Of a stretch of 64,000 bases of DNA, positions 23,807-34,059 are shown one piece after another; the first letter of the stretch is position 1, and every line of letters starts with the position of its first letter. The notes under the pieces were generated by a model. The model saw nothing but the letters and a program-made list of their open reading frames with translations, was not told where the DNA came from and searched no databases. Source of the stretch: Neolentinus lepideus HHB14362 ss-1. Its lineage: Eukaryota > Basidiomycota > Agaricomycetes > Gloeophyllales > Gloeophyllaceae. The position numbers and the translations under genes are program-made. Location: the NCBI GenBank assembly GCA_001632425.1, contig KV425555.1:454795-518794 (forward strand), given 5' to 3'.

Positions 23807-26072
23807 ATGGATCAGGAACCGCCCAGACCGATAGATGTCATTCGAGCATCCAAGACCCCCTTACCAGGACTTCCAGCTTGGCAGTTGCGGGCCGCGGACG
23901 AGGCGATGGAGCTTGGGTACGATCGTATGCAGTCCTATGGCTCAAGAATGGACAAAAAGGAGCGCGAGAGTGTCAGAAACATGTATATAAAGTACGGGTT
24001 GCATATCATAATGTTCTTCGATTATGAAATTTAACATCTTGACTATTAGTGTTGTTGACATGCGCAAGGCAATAGGTGAGAGGGTGGACACCTTTGGAGG
24101 CTCCTACGGCAGTATGTTCGACATTATAGGACTACGTAACGAAGCACGACGGTTTAAAAAGCGAGCTCGAGTGAGAAATCCAATCTCGGTATCATTGGGC
24201 AGTGGCTTACCGGACTTCGAACAGAAATCCACTGAGATACGCAGGTCTTTGGCTCACGCAAACGAAGAAAATCGACCACCCCTGCCAATCCGTCAGTCGT
24301 CCTCTACCTGTACGTCGTCGAATCCCTACGAGTCAAAACTGCGTCCTAAATTTACACTAATGCAAGCGGACACCTCTCTTATGTCTCCAACCACAGTTTC
24401 AGGCAGCAGTTTTGCTAGTGGAAGCGAAAGCGTAACCGTTGTCTCCCCGACTCTGGAATCGCCGGTCGAGAAGACTACTGATGATATGGATGAGAAGGAA
24501 TTGATGGAGTCCTTACTGTTGTTATCGCCAGATGATCAGGCTCTTGCCGAGGAACTTCTACGTATGTTCCTGTTCCTGTCTCCATCCTCCTTGTCTTGAA
24601 TGTACACGTTATATTTTCGTAGGGGTCGCCAATTTAGCGAACGAAAGCTGGTCGGAATTTGGGAGTGCAGTGGAAAAACTTCTCGATCAGCCCCACAAAA
24701 CTCTGGATAACGTGAAGGATATGCCGGAAGCGATAATAAAGGTTGTGCTGAATTTATTGCAACGCGTGAGTCTTGATGATGTGTATCGCGTCACCATGGA
24801 GGGCGTTACATTTGCGGGTATAGGCTATTATGCATTACGATCAGAACCAAGGAAGCGGTGTCTCAACTTCATTTAGGGATGTCTGCGAGGTGGTCTTAAG
24901 AAGAATCTGCCATCATAGAAACCTACTCCCTCGCTGCATTTATGTGTCCATCGGGTTGTGCCACGAGCAACGTATAGCTCACGGAGGGTCGGGCTCAATC
25001 TACAGCGCTGAACTGAACGGCCAAGTCGTTGCAGTGAAGACATTCCACACAGAAAAAGATGTCGCTCTCAACACCATGCAGGAAACGGTATGACTACTCG
25101 GATGTCCTCTTTGAGTGACTCATATGCTACCTCGGTTCAGAGATTTGTCCGCGAGGCCATTGCATGGAAACAGCTCAATCATTCAAATATCCTCCCCCTT
25201 CTAGGCGTGTGTGATCACGTTCCACATCTTGGCCTTGCGGGATTGATTTCTCCATTGTGCGAAAGCGATCTGATTGACTACATCCGAAAGAACAAAGAGG
25301 ACAAAGAGAAATGCAATCAAGTCTACATGGTAGGTCTCTTGGTTATTCATCTCACTACTAGCTCTCACTTCAATATTTCGCGAAGCTCGAACGTATTGCA
25401 GGTGCACTCCATTATCTGCACAGCCACGACCCTCCACTAGTGCATAGGGATATAAAAGGGGTGCGTCCTGATTACAGACAATGACTCCACTTTTCTGACT
25501 GACCCGACGGCGCAGGCAAACATTGTGGTGAAGAACGGCGAGCCACAGCTGACCGACTTCGGCTTGACTACTTTCAGCAACTCATTCACAGTGTCGGCAG
25601 AAAGGGCAGGTGACGGAACTTACCAGTTTCAAGCTCCTGAAACATTTCCGCCGGCACCTCGTCCCAGTGATCTCAATGGAGAGACCAATCAGGAACAAGA
25701 GGCAAGCACTGAAGAAGCCGAAGATGAGATGGAGGTCACCGTCGTCTTCGACGAGCGCCGGCGTCTACTGGCGCCACCGTGTGACATGTACAGTTTTGCG
25801 TGCCTCTGCTTCCAGGCGCGTCAATTGTATCTATTTTGCATTCAAATACTGAATTCGCACAGGTATACGCTCTGACCATGCCCTGGAAAAATGAGGAGCA
25901 GGTGTCGGTCGCCTATAAAGTAACTCATGGACGTCGTCCCCCTCGTCCGGCCGGGAATGTTATTCCGGACCCTGTCTGGTCCCTCATGCAGGAATGCTGG
26001 CCGCAGGAACCGCAACGCAGACTGACGAGCGGTGCTGCTCAGGATAAACTAAGAGACATGCTAAATCCGTAG
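23807..26072 (+). CDS. TKL-like protein kinase B
   Basis: Predicted TKL-group kinase, 625 aa, eight exons: 23807-23991, 24050-24561, 24623-24765, 24824-25087, 25141-25329, 25386-25460, 25516-25815, 25863-26072. The intron 25816-25862 begins with GC (CAG|GCGCGT) where paralogues have GT. Residues 1-280 are a helical and Ser-rich N-terminal region. The kinase domain has HGGSGSIYSAEL, VAVK (Lys352), LNHSNILPLLG, catalytic LVHRDIKG+ANIVVK (Asp453), LTDFGLTTF (Asp470), DMYSFACLC and a C-terminal PGNVIPDPVWSLMQECW. An insertion before DMYSF (about 45 residues, many Glu) is shared with pseudogene E, so B and E are sisters. All catalytic residues are present; the product is likely active and cytosolic. 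Confidence 0.92.
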
Positions 26073-26598
26073 TCCTATCGCTTGTGACTCCACACGAACA
26101 ATATTGTATTAATAGACAATGTATTCTATGTCAATATGTAATTATCTACACCATGGAATAGCAGGCTTTAATCCTTATTTCGCCGTCGCACGCGGAGGCA
26201 TGTGATGAAACGTAATAATCAAGAGATACACATGTGGCATTACTTGCGAGAGACATCCATCATGATACTGCCACAATGCTCGGTTTACCAGACCCGAGAA
26301 ACAACCAGACCACCCCTGCCATCGTACCTTGTTCCCAACCACATCGCAACTTACTAGGATCGATACACAGTTTGTGGACCTACAAGGATCCATAATCCCA
26401 GCACGTTCCCTGCCGCCATGCATTGTATTACATTGCGGTCGGTCAAAGGTACACCGCGGATGGAACAATAGGTTGACGAGATGCCACGTGTCAGCATTCA
26501 TCGATGCATCCTAGACCCTTGTTCTGCTGATGGCAACCGTCCGGAAGTTCATGGCCGCTGAACGCGGCCTCGTACCTAAGCTAGCCAGATACAATTAA
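26073..26598. repeat. 3' flank of kinase B, shared with the flanks of kinases C and E
   Basis: A block at about 26375-26500 (TTGTGGACCTACAAGGATCC, ATTGTATTACATTGCGGTC, ATGGAACAATAGG) recurs 3' of pseudogene E (42900-43020, plus) and 3' of kinase C (33640-33775, minus). The kinase units were therefore duplicated with their downstream DNA. I do not recognise a product. Confidence 0.7.
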
Positions 26599-26759
26599 GG
26601 CTCCGTTCGGTTGCACGGCCGCGCCGCGGCGCCCCCAAAGGGCCAAAGCCAAGTTGGTCGCGGCGCGGCAGTGTGGCAGTGCTTTTCCGAGCGTTGGATT
26701 GGCTGAAGGGGCATCCTGGCAACGTTGGCCGCGTCGCGGCCGTGCATCCGAACGCAGCC
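26599..26759. mobile_element. MITE with PIF/Harbinger-like ends
   Basis: 161-bp non-coding element with imperfect terminal inverted repeats of about 30 bases (left GGCTCCGTTCGGTTGCACGG, right, reverse complemented, GGCTGCGTTCGGATGCACGG) continuing into GC-rich CGCG. It is flanked on both sides by TAA (26596-26598 and 26760-26762), fitting the 3-bp TWA target duplication of the PIF/Harbinger superfamily. No transposase is inside. Confidence 0.75.
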
Positions 26760-26762
26760 TAA

Positions 26763-27189
26763 GACAGGATCAGGTGAGTATATATGGCTCTTGTTTTCTA
26801 CACACGGCGAGGGCGGCGAATCGATCTTGAGGCTCTCATCCGTCCGGCTGGGCCTTATTGCGTTATTATTTCATTGACAACTTTGGCAGCTTTTTACCAG
26901 TGTTGACACTTGGACATTATTGTCTTGGGTCCAGGCAGAGCTTACTTCGCTTGAGCTGATATTCATAGCAGCAATTGCGATACTCCTTGAGAATTAATAC
27001 AACATGCCAGTGCTTGCCGCGCAGGATGTACCTATCGAGAATTAACGATAGCAACGGGAGATGACCATGCGGAACTAGTCGACCATTTAGTCCACTGGAC
27101 TTCCTCAGTCCTAGTTGAAGACTGTGAACATTTACATACAAATTCTACATAAACTGAAAACATTCTGTCACTATTAGAGCAAGGATCTT
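26763..27189. other. Intergenic, no gene seen
   Basis: Short frames only; nothing with recognisable motifs. Confidence 0.4.
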
Positions 27190-27440
27190 GCAGAAAACAT
27201 GTGCAAGCATGTCTCACGCTCGTGGCAGATTGGACCCACAATGCCACACAATTTCCTTCTCAGGAGGATTTGATCGGCGATCAGATTTTGTTGATGGCAA
27301 GATCTCGATCCATTTGCAGAAGCAAATAGTGGGCTTCTCGAGGTGTTCAGGGTCCGTATCAATGGTCGCAAGTTCAATGATCCTGCTGGATGCCTGTCCG
27401 CATGTCGGCTTGCCTGTATCGGTGTGGCCATCTACCTAGC
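27190..27440 (-). other. Unknown protein-like segment, homologous to 53110-53390 (+)
   Basis: On the minus strand the segment reads GKPTCGQAS..., then ELATID.DPEHLEKP..CF..WIEI and EIVWHCGSNLPRA. The plus-strand segment 53110-53390 reads the same in matching order (GKPTCGQAS, ELAAIHKYPEHLEKH, WIEIWSS/EVVWHCGSKLPRG) with one frame change. Neither copy is a complete gene. The conserved peptide suggests fragments of a real but unrecognised protein family. Confidence 0.5.
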
Positions 27441-27559
27441 TTGTATAACCCCTTGAGCTAGAGGGCAATTCTGATGCATTAACGTTGCCCCTTGATACGA
27501 GGTAGAATTAGGTATGTAAGTAATATAATATGCAACCGAATGGCAGGGTAATTTCCACT

Positions 27560-28844
27560 ATGCCAGCGTAACTGAAGCATGAACATGGATTCAGTTCACA
27601 GAGTTTCATGTCTAGCAGCTCGAGGACTTCGGCTAACCACAAATAATCGAATTGACTCACGATGGCGCGAACGAACTCACTACCATGCCTACCAGCAGGT
27701 TAAGTTAGTCTGGCTGCCCCTAGTCCACAAACAAACCAGCCGACTTGTTCTCGACCTCGAGGCGGAGTCAATTGGTGATATATTGTTCCGCAAGTGTGAC
27801 ATACGACTGACCTTGCTTAACTCGAGTTTGACAAGATCGAATGCCTTGACCACGGACTGAAACAGGCGTACCTTACTTCTCTTTTTCTTTTGGCCTGGGC
27901 GCCTCGGACAGCGGACTCGTGCCCCTCGACAGTCTGTCCGAGAGGGACCGAACAGGAACTCGAATTACCTAGGTTCCAGATGAACGGTCTTGCACGTCCA
28001 TCTTCCGCATCACGAATCAGGTTGCTAGATGTTCCAAAGGTTGATCAATGTAACCTGCTGATCAACCACTGGAATTGTGATACCACACCGTAGACCAGAC
28101 ATAGGACGAGCAGTACATAGGAATGCCACGCCTTCGCCTGCAGGCGGTTTGTGGGTCCACATGTGAAATCGCAGTACACAATATTCCGAGTACCTGAATG
28201 GCCAGGATCTTCATCCTACCATTTGGGCTTGGATCAATCCTGCGACTTCAGTAATGGAATACGTATCAGAGCTCATCACGGTCAGAGAAGCTGAAACTTG
28301 AGTAGCCATTACCATTAACATTGGTCAACAGCGGAAATTTCCAAGGTCCCTCTGCCCGCGGGGACTCCATCCAGGCTACACTGAACCCAATCACCTATAT
28401 GTTGGGTAGAGTCATGCCGTGTGTTACGCATCTGTTGTCTACTCACTGGGCACGCCAAGCTGCAAAACAGGTTGCCAGACTAGAACTGATATGAAGTGTA
28501 CACAAGTTGGCGGAGCCTTTCGCTGACTCCATGAAACTAGACTGATAGAAAGAAAGCATTTCAAGATTGACGTCGATGCTTCATCAAAGAAAGAACAGGG
28601 TCAATGACATTACACGGTCCATGATGACAAGAAAGAGCACCTACTTTGACGATAAGATGAACCTGATCGAGTCTCCAAAAGGAACCATCCTCCAGCCTGA
28701 TCAGAAGCAGCCATGCTGAACCACAAAGAGTCGTAGCTTTGAGCTTATCATCTCGAGACAACTGCAGAACAAAAGCAGAGAGTTCGAGGTTGATCATAGC
28801 CGATAGCATCATTTACAAGTCTAGCCCGATTGCGAGGTAGCACC
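27560..28844 (-). other. Outer part of the left arm, conserved exon-like blocks
   Basis: No complete gene. On the minus strand the block 28024-27969 (NLIRDAEDGRARPFIWNL) is bounded by AG and GT and has a counterpart at about 48838-48883; 28795-28640 holds an open frame (contains DDKLKATTLCGSAWLLL) matched near 48040-48200. These may be exons of an unrecognised gene now decayed in one or both arms. Confidence 0.35.
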
Positions 28845-30813
28845 ACAAACGACAGGCCAGGGTTCATTAACCCAGTCAAATGCGATCCCTTCTTGCTCCT
28901 CTTGTCGCCGATCTCGAACACATTCACCTTCGGCAGCGCGGCCAGGTATCCACTTCACAACACCATCGGTAAGGAATGAGCCGGACGAGAGGAGAATGTC
29001 ACCTACGCTCTGCCCATGTATTGCGCGGCACCCCATGTTCCAGCAATGAGAAAATCTGGATCTGCACGAACAGCCATGCGAGATGATAAGTCGACGACCT
29101 CGTCAGCAAATGGTCACGACAAACGCGTTCAGGACATTCACCAAGATCCTTTCAAGCTAGGGCTGGCACAAACACCGCCTAAAACACTCTTTCAGACGAA
29201 GCTCTGACAGCATGAGCAAGACACAAGCGCACCCATCCATGCGGAGTTGATATAGTATTGGTGCTGCCGCAGTTCCGCATTTCTGTGCATAACAATCGAA
29301 AAACGCTATAATCACAGTAAAATCTTTGGATTACTACCTTTTTACAGAACTCAACACCAGCCGAGAGACAAACCTTAGGCGCAAGCCCATACTACTCTAG
29401 CCACAAGAACTCAGCCAACCCTAACCCTAATAGGCATCATGAACTATCTTGTGCGTATCGCAACGAATACTCGCCACTTCCGGCACTCTAAAGTCAAACA
29501 ACGGGACTTTCTTCTTCTTCCCACTCGCCGCGAAGTCCGGGAATTCGCGCAAGCCCGCTTCCTCGAGGAAGGGCATGATAAGCAAGCCGAGGCAGCAGTC
29601 GGCGTGCAGTCCGATATCGTGCTTCTTGGCGGGAGTGCCGAGCTCCGAGATTGGGTCAATGTTGCCATCGGGAAAATCGATCGCGAAACCGACAAGCTAT
29701 AGCAAAGGGAAGGTGAGTGGTAGTCGAAGGAGGCGGCGGAGATGTATTGATCATGTTGCCGTTACTGGAGCAGTCAGGTGAGTAGACCATTTCGAAGAGT
29801 TTTGTTTGTAACTTACATGGCCCCGCTTCACGCGCTTCAAATCGACCCGACGAGTGAAGAGGACCACAGAAATGGAATGCAACTTGATCTTGAAGTAGTT
29901 CGCGGCCTTGTCGACTGCAACATGTGTGGAGGCTGGTATATCGGATCAACTCATGGCAAGGTCTACTAGCCAGCGTCGACATCGAATGCCTCCCCACTTT
30001 TCAGGTTCAGTAGTACCCCTTTCTGCCTCGTCTCATTAATCTCTGTGCGTCTCGACAACCATCACGGTACTTTCAGTTCCTCCGAAAGTGGTTGCACCTG
30101 CACCGTTGAGGTTATTGTATATTCTCACGTACATAGGCACGATTTCGGCCTCCATTGTGCGAGCTGCTAGGAAGACATCGGGATGAAGAGAAATTGAGAC
30201 GCCGTACCACTGGAAGGCGGCGACGATGATTTCATGATTTCCTCCACATCGGAGGCCACTATCTGCGCGATGCACAGGGTCACATGAAACGAGTTCATGA
30301 GGTGAATGTAGAGCATGGGTCACTTACGATAAACGGCACCGCTCAATTTTCCGACCCTCCGTTTAACCTCATTGCCCATCTCCGAATCCATCCTCTCGGT
30401 CTTCCGAGGTTCACTCCGCGGTTTTACCCTGAGCGGGTGAGGATAGATGCCACATAACGTTCGGTCCCTGCGGTACCAACATGCCCTCAATCTGGATCTT
30501 GGACGTCACCATCATCGTCTCAACCTTCTTCTTCATTTGCGGCATGCGCAGGGCGATGAATATCACTTGCGGGGGCCATTGCTGAGTACGACGAGCGCGT
30601 AGGGGGATGAAGAACCGCACACCTGGGCGACCCATTTGTAGGTGTCTGGGACGGTGGATACCACGCCACGTGCATAAAGGTGTCGATAGAGCTTAAGAGA
30701 GTTGGTCCACACGAGATAGAAGAAAAGGAGCGGTTTGACATCGTCGAAGCTGAGGCGCTGCGACGAGCCGGTGCTGAAGCCACATGTGTATGTTTGGATC
30801 AAGGAAGAATCCT
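28845..30813 (-). pseudogene. DPL1: DPL1 pseudogene (sphingosine-1-phosphate lyase, left-arm copy)
   Basis: Inverted, broken copy of the intact DPL1 gene at 45424-47838. Homologous exons run along the minus strand in order: N-terminal membrane segment (LLFFYLVWTNSLKLYRHL), [22 protein letters not shown], the catalytic-domain piece MYVRIYNNLNGAGATTFGGT and the exon before the PLP lysine. Lesions seen: the start codon region reads ATT instead of ATG (about 30812), a TGA with a following indel where the intact gene reads GAG TGG (about 30415), a stop right after THR (about 30030), and loss of the 3' exons by a deletion that joins sequence near the 11th exon directly to the downstream flank (about 28850-28960). 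It cannot make the enzyme. Confidence 0.9.
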
Positions 30814-31731
30814 GCCAAAGTGCGCCTTTGGTCAGAGAGGGTATTTAGACACCTCCCGAGCGCGCAGATTGCTATCAGTTCAAGTTTACAGACTGTACAA
30901 AGATGCGACCAGACTGTCTGGTCTTTTTTGAGTTACACCTGGCAGCCTTCCGAGTATTTGCGAATAGGTCGCCGGATTAGTGGAGATTCGACTCTGACGA
31001 CTTGAAAGATGTCGACCTCGCCTCGACAGGGAGATAGAACCCGGACATGATGATAGTCTTTGCTCACCACAAACAACGTGCGAGCACCAGACTGGTCCGG
31101 CATCGGGGCGTTGCAAGGGGCCGACAGAAAGAAAGTTCTATACACGACGTCAGAAAGTCCGACTAAGGCCCCGGGAGGGACCCCCCCCTCCCTTACGTAA
31201 TCTTCACACGACCCATATTTAGTAAATAAATTACCAAATCCGTCTTATTCTGTCATTTCAACATATCTCAAGTTGGAGTAAACAAGTATCATTGGTCTCT
31301 ATTAAAGCAACATACATCAGATAATATTATGACATGAATGAAGACTAAGTTTTCTAGCCAGCCTTCATTAATGGGAAACTAAGCGACGACGCCAAACAAG
31401 GTCAAACAGCACAGTGGCACGTCTTCCTCGACCTGCCTGCAAGTGAAAGAAATGCTGGTAGTCCACTATAGCTATTTTACACTATTCTGAGATTGTATGG
31501 GCTTCGAATCATCTATCTGTGGTCACTAGCAGCCCAAATAAGGGGGTCTGCAGAAAGTCCTAATAAAGACCTCGAAGGACCCCCCCTCCCCCTACCCCGT
31601 GTGCCGGCAACTCCCGGTGTCGGCCCCTTGGGGCGTTGCCGAATTCCGAGGCCAGCTCGACGTATCGTGGCCCGCGAAAGTAAAAACACCTGTCTAGCAT
31701 CGACTCTCTTCGATACATATTCGTCACAAAA
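30814..31731. promoter_or_regulatory. Intergenic region between DPL1 pseudogene and prefoldin 4, interrupted by the MITE
   Basis: In the right arm this divergent region is only about 360 bp; here it is about 920 bp because of the 515-bp transposon. The prefoldin promoter must now work from the roughly 100 bases between element and start codon, or through the element. Confidence 0.5.
31115..31629. mobile_element. Mutator-like miniature transposon (non-autonomous)
   Basis: 515-bp element with perfect 12-bp terminal inverted repeats (AAGGGGCCGACA at 31115-31126; TGTCGGCCCCTT at 31618-31629) and a perfect 10-bp target duplication GGGGCGTTGC at 31105-31114 and 31630-31639. The right arm of the inverted duplication holds the empty site with a single GGGGCGTTGC. 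A 9-11-bp target duplication is the hallmark of Mutator-like elements. Near both ends an imperfect direct repeat of about 42 bases occurs (CAGAAAGTCC..., ending in a C-run, at 31150 and 31551). No transposase frame. Confidence 0.92.
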
Positions 31732-32352
31732 ATGCGGATGGTAAGACCAAGCTTTGCCGCTCGAGTGTCCAAAATTTTGACCATCTTTTATGTGTAGCTA
31801 GCGCAGGAAGAGGAAACTGACGATGTTGAGGTCACCTGGGGTTAGTTCTAATGTCGCGAAATTCGCTTCGGCCACTATATTCACGACGTGCTGGTATCCC
31901 TAGAGGACCAGCATAGAATTAACAATTTCTCGAAGCTTAATACGCGTTTACGAGCTATCGAGGAGAAATTAGAGAGTCTAAAGGTGCATAAAACTCGGTT
32001 CGTATCGGTCAGTCGTGTTTTGACACCGGATTCAGCAAGAGAAGGACGCTTTAGATGATTTATCAACGGAGATAGAGTTAGCAGATGAAGATGAACCAGT
32101 CTTGTGCATAGCCATTGGTTTATGTACGTTCCGTTTATTCGGTCTGACCTCCACAACAGGTACAAAATTGGCGAATCCTTCTTCAACCTCTCCCATCCGA
32201 GTGCGATGAAACATCTAGAGAGTGATCAAGAATCTATCTCTTCTGAAATATCTGCTCTGGCATCCTCTGCGGAAGGATGCGAAACCACGATGAAGGAACT
32301 GAAGGTTGTTCTTTATGCAAAATTCGGCAAGGCCATCAACCTCGATGAGTAG
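31732..32352 (+). CDS. Prefoldin subunit 4, left-arm copy
   Basis: Beta-type subunit of the hexameric prefoldin chaperone, which hands nascent actin and tubulin to the TRiC/CCT chaperonin in the cytosol. Five exons: 31732-31740 (only ATG plus two codons), 31798-31840, 31904-31983, 32036-32103, 32160-32352; 130 aa, the normal length. Landmarks are DQHRINNFSKLNTRL, LRAIEEKLESLK, DDLSTEIELADEDEPVLYKIGE and the C-terminal coiled coil ending in VVLYAKFGKAINLDE. The nine-base first exon was fixed by comparison with the right-arm copy, in which every junction is conserved. The frame is intact, so both copies may be expressed. It differs from the right-arm copy at a few residues (for example Q to H in DQ(Q/H)R). 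Confidence 0.93.
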
Positions 32353-34059
32353 TTGCGTCTGGGATGGATGGCCATGGTTCCGGCGACGTGACGGCGATTA
32401 CCTTTGCCGTGGGAAATGACTGTTGAAGGCTGGGGTTAACGTTGGCTGTAACAAGGGTATGTTCGATGTATTCATAGTTGCACTCTTGGGCGTGATATAT
32501 CCTAATGAACACTGTTCTTAAATTGAAGATTCTCTGCAACATGTTACTTGCCAGAAAGTACTTTGCCGGAGTCCACGGCAAGCTTGTTCTTCTTCCTCCA
32601 CTCTCCTCACCCATCTTCCCATCCTTCTGATGGTATTTCAACTCGTGCGCATATCTGAGCGATAAGATAAGATAAACGATCGAATACCTCCGTCTCGACG
32701 ACTACGACTAGTTTGCCAACCAGAATGTATACATAGAATACTTAGTAAGGGAACTCCTTCAAGGTGCATACTCATCTGATCCTGTTTTGACTGTATCTTT
32801 CCCTCTCTAGGTGCGAGGCCGCGTTCAGGGTGTAAACTTGCGTCACTGGACGACAACAGAGGCACAGTCTTTAAACCTCAAGGATGGGTGCGAAACACGC
32901 CTGAGGGACATGTCGATACGGCTGAGATGTGGTCGCTCTTTTTGATGATGTGGTAGTAAGAAGAGGCTGCACCAAGCATCGCACAAGTGAAGGCGGTGGA
33001 AGTTCGGAGGAGGATATAAACTGCGAACTGACGAGCTTCTGTATTCGCCGATAAATACGAGTCAACCAAGAGCGTGAGTCCTATCGTTGTATTAGATGAG
33101 TGCTTCATCCGTCCTAAAATGCGTCGAAGGTGGCGTTCATCTACCGTGGACAATCTCTTCGCTTTGATTCTTAGGGATGTGCGGCGAGCCGTGAAGTACG
33201 AGATCACGGTTTCCGGTATATCTCCGACTAGTGTCGTTCCCATCCGAATTACACCGTCCGTCACTGACCAGAACTTGGCGTTAAATAGTAGTTCAAACAT
33301 CGGTGCAGCCAACCATCGGTAAGTCACGCGGAATTGATGTGCAATGTATGACAGCCATCAAGTAACACCGACAAGTTCTTGTCTACCAAGAGGACCTCGC
33401 TAAAGTACATTTGAGTCTCCTAAGCCCTAGACCCCCTGCAACCGCGTCTGTCACCTGTTCCTCATGCAATCTGCGAACGACAGGACGACGTTGCATCGAT
33501 ACCCCTGATAAGACACCGCTGACGGTGTTCACGTTACGTTTGGAATAGTCTTCCACTGATATTATAGTCCATCATGGACGAAGCCATCAGCAGAACAAGG
33601 GATGATCGATGAGCGCTGACCAGAGTTCCGTCGATGGCTTGATAGGTAAAATCTTGTCTGCCTATTGTTCCATTCTCGGCATAGGGGTCGGAGCTGCATT
33701 GTCCCACGGCAATGTGGTACAATGAATAGCGGCAGGTGCTGGGATTGTGGGTCCCTCTAGGTCCAGAATTCACGTATCTTTTTCTGATAGTGCGGTCGTC
33801 CTCCTGGGAATATAGGGCTCAGATCGGTCGCAAACGGAATCATCGGCCTTTGGGCCTGATTATAGCACGTCATGACAGAGGCCTCCACAGCCACTGCCTT
33901 GTACGACTCCCAGATTTTTGTTTGTGCACTTTTAAACATCCAGGGGCAATCCGCGAAACAGCTTTGGGGCTTATTGATCGCTGTTCGATGGCAGAGACCG
34001 GAGTTGTAGTGAAGGAGACTTCACGCACTGCCTGCATAGACGGTCTACCAGCGACTCGA
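32353..34059. other. Inner part of the left arm; unknown conserved sequence
   Basis: Homologous to 42670-44446 in reverse. It contains a minus-strand open frame 33327-32878 (149 codons, with FELLFNAKFWSVTDG and a hydrophobic stretch AVYILLRTSTAFTCAMLG) and, on the plus strand, a possible donor at 33318 (CATCG|GTAAGT). The right-arm counterpart (43365-43616) keeps FELLFNSK and HGNIGTVISY but is otherwise interrupted. No family recognised; could be a decayed membrane-protein gene. Confidence 0.35.

Larger units (their letters stand above)
27560..33960. repeat. Left arm of a large inverted duplication
   Basis: About 6.4 kb, matched in reverse complement by 42.7-49.3 kb. Checkpoints seen in both arms: the CCTGTTCGGT and GGAACAAT blocks at the outer end, the block with GCAGTACACAA, DPL1 exons, prefoldin 4 exons, the CCAGAAAGTACTTT(G/C)CCGGAGT-type block near 32550/44250, and the kinase 3' flank at the inner end. 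Arms differ by indels (a MITE insertion, DPL1 deletions) and many substitutions, so the event is not recent. Confidence 0.9.

Noticed and set aside
29420..29431. CCCTAACCCTAA telomere-like repeats (also GGGTTAGGGTT near 46820 and 17682)
   Set aside because: Two units only; one pair lies in homologous DPL1 introns of both arms and the other inside a TSR1 exon, so no telomere or fusion point.
29444..29695. 83-codon minus-strand frame and overlapping plus frames at 29439-29781
   Set aside because: All fall in one exon of the DPL1 pseudogene read in the wrong frame or strand.
31881..32186. 101-codon minus frame, duplicated at 44661-44918 (+)
   Set aside because: It is the antisense of prefoldin 4 exons; the conservation between copies comes from the prefoldin gene.
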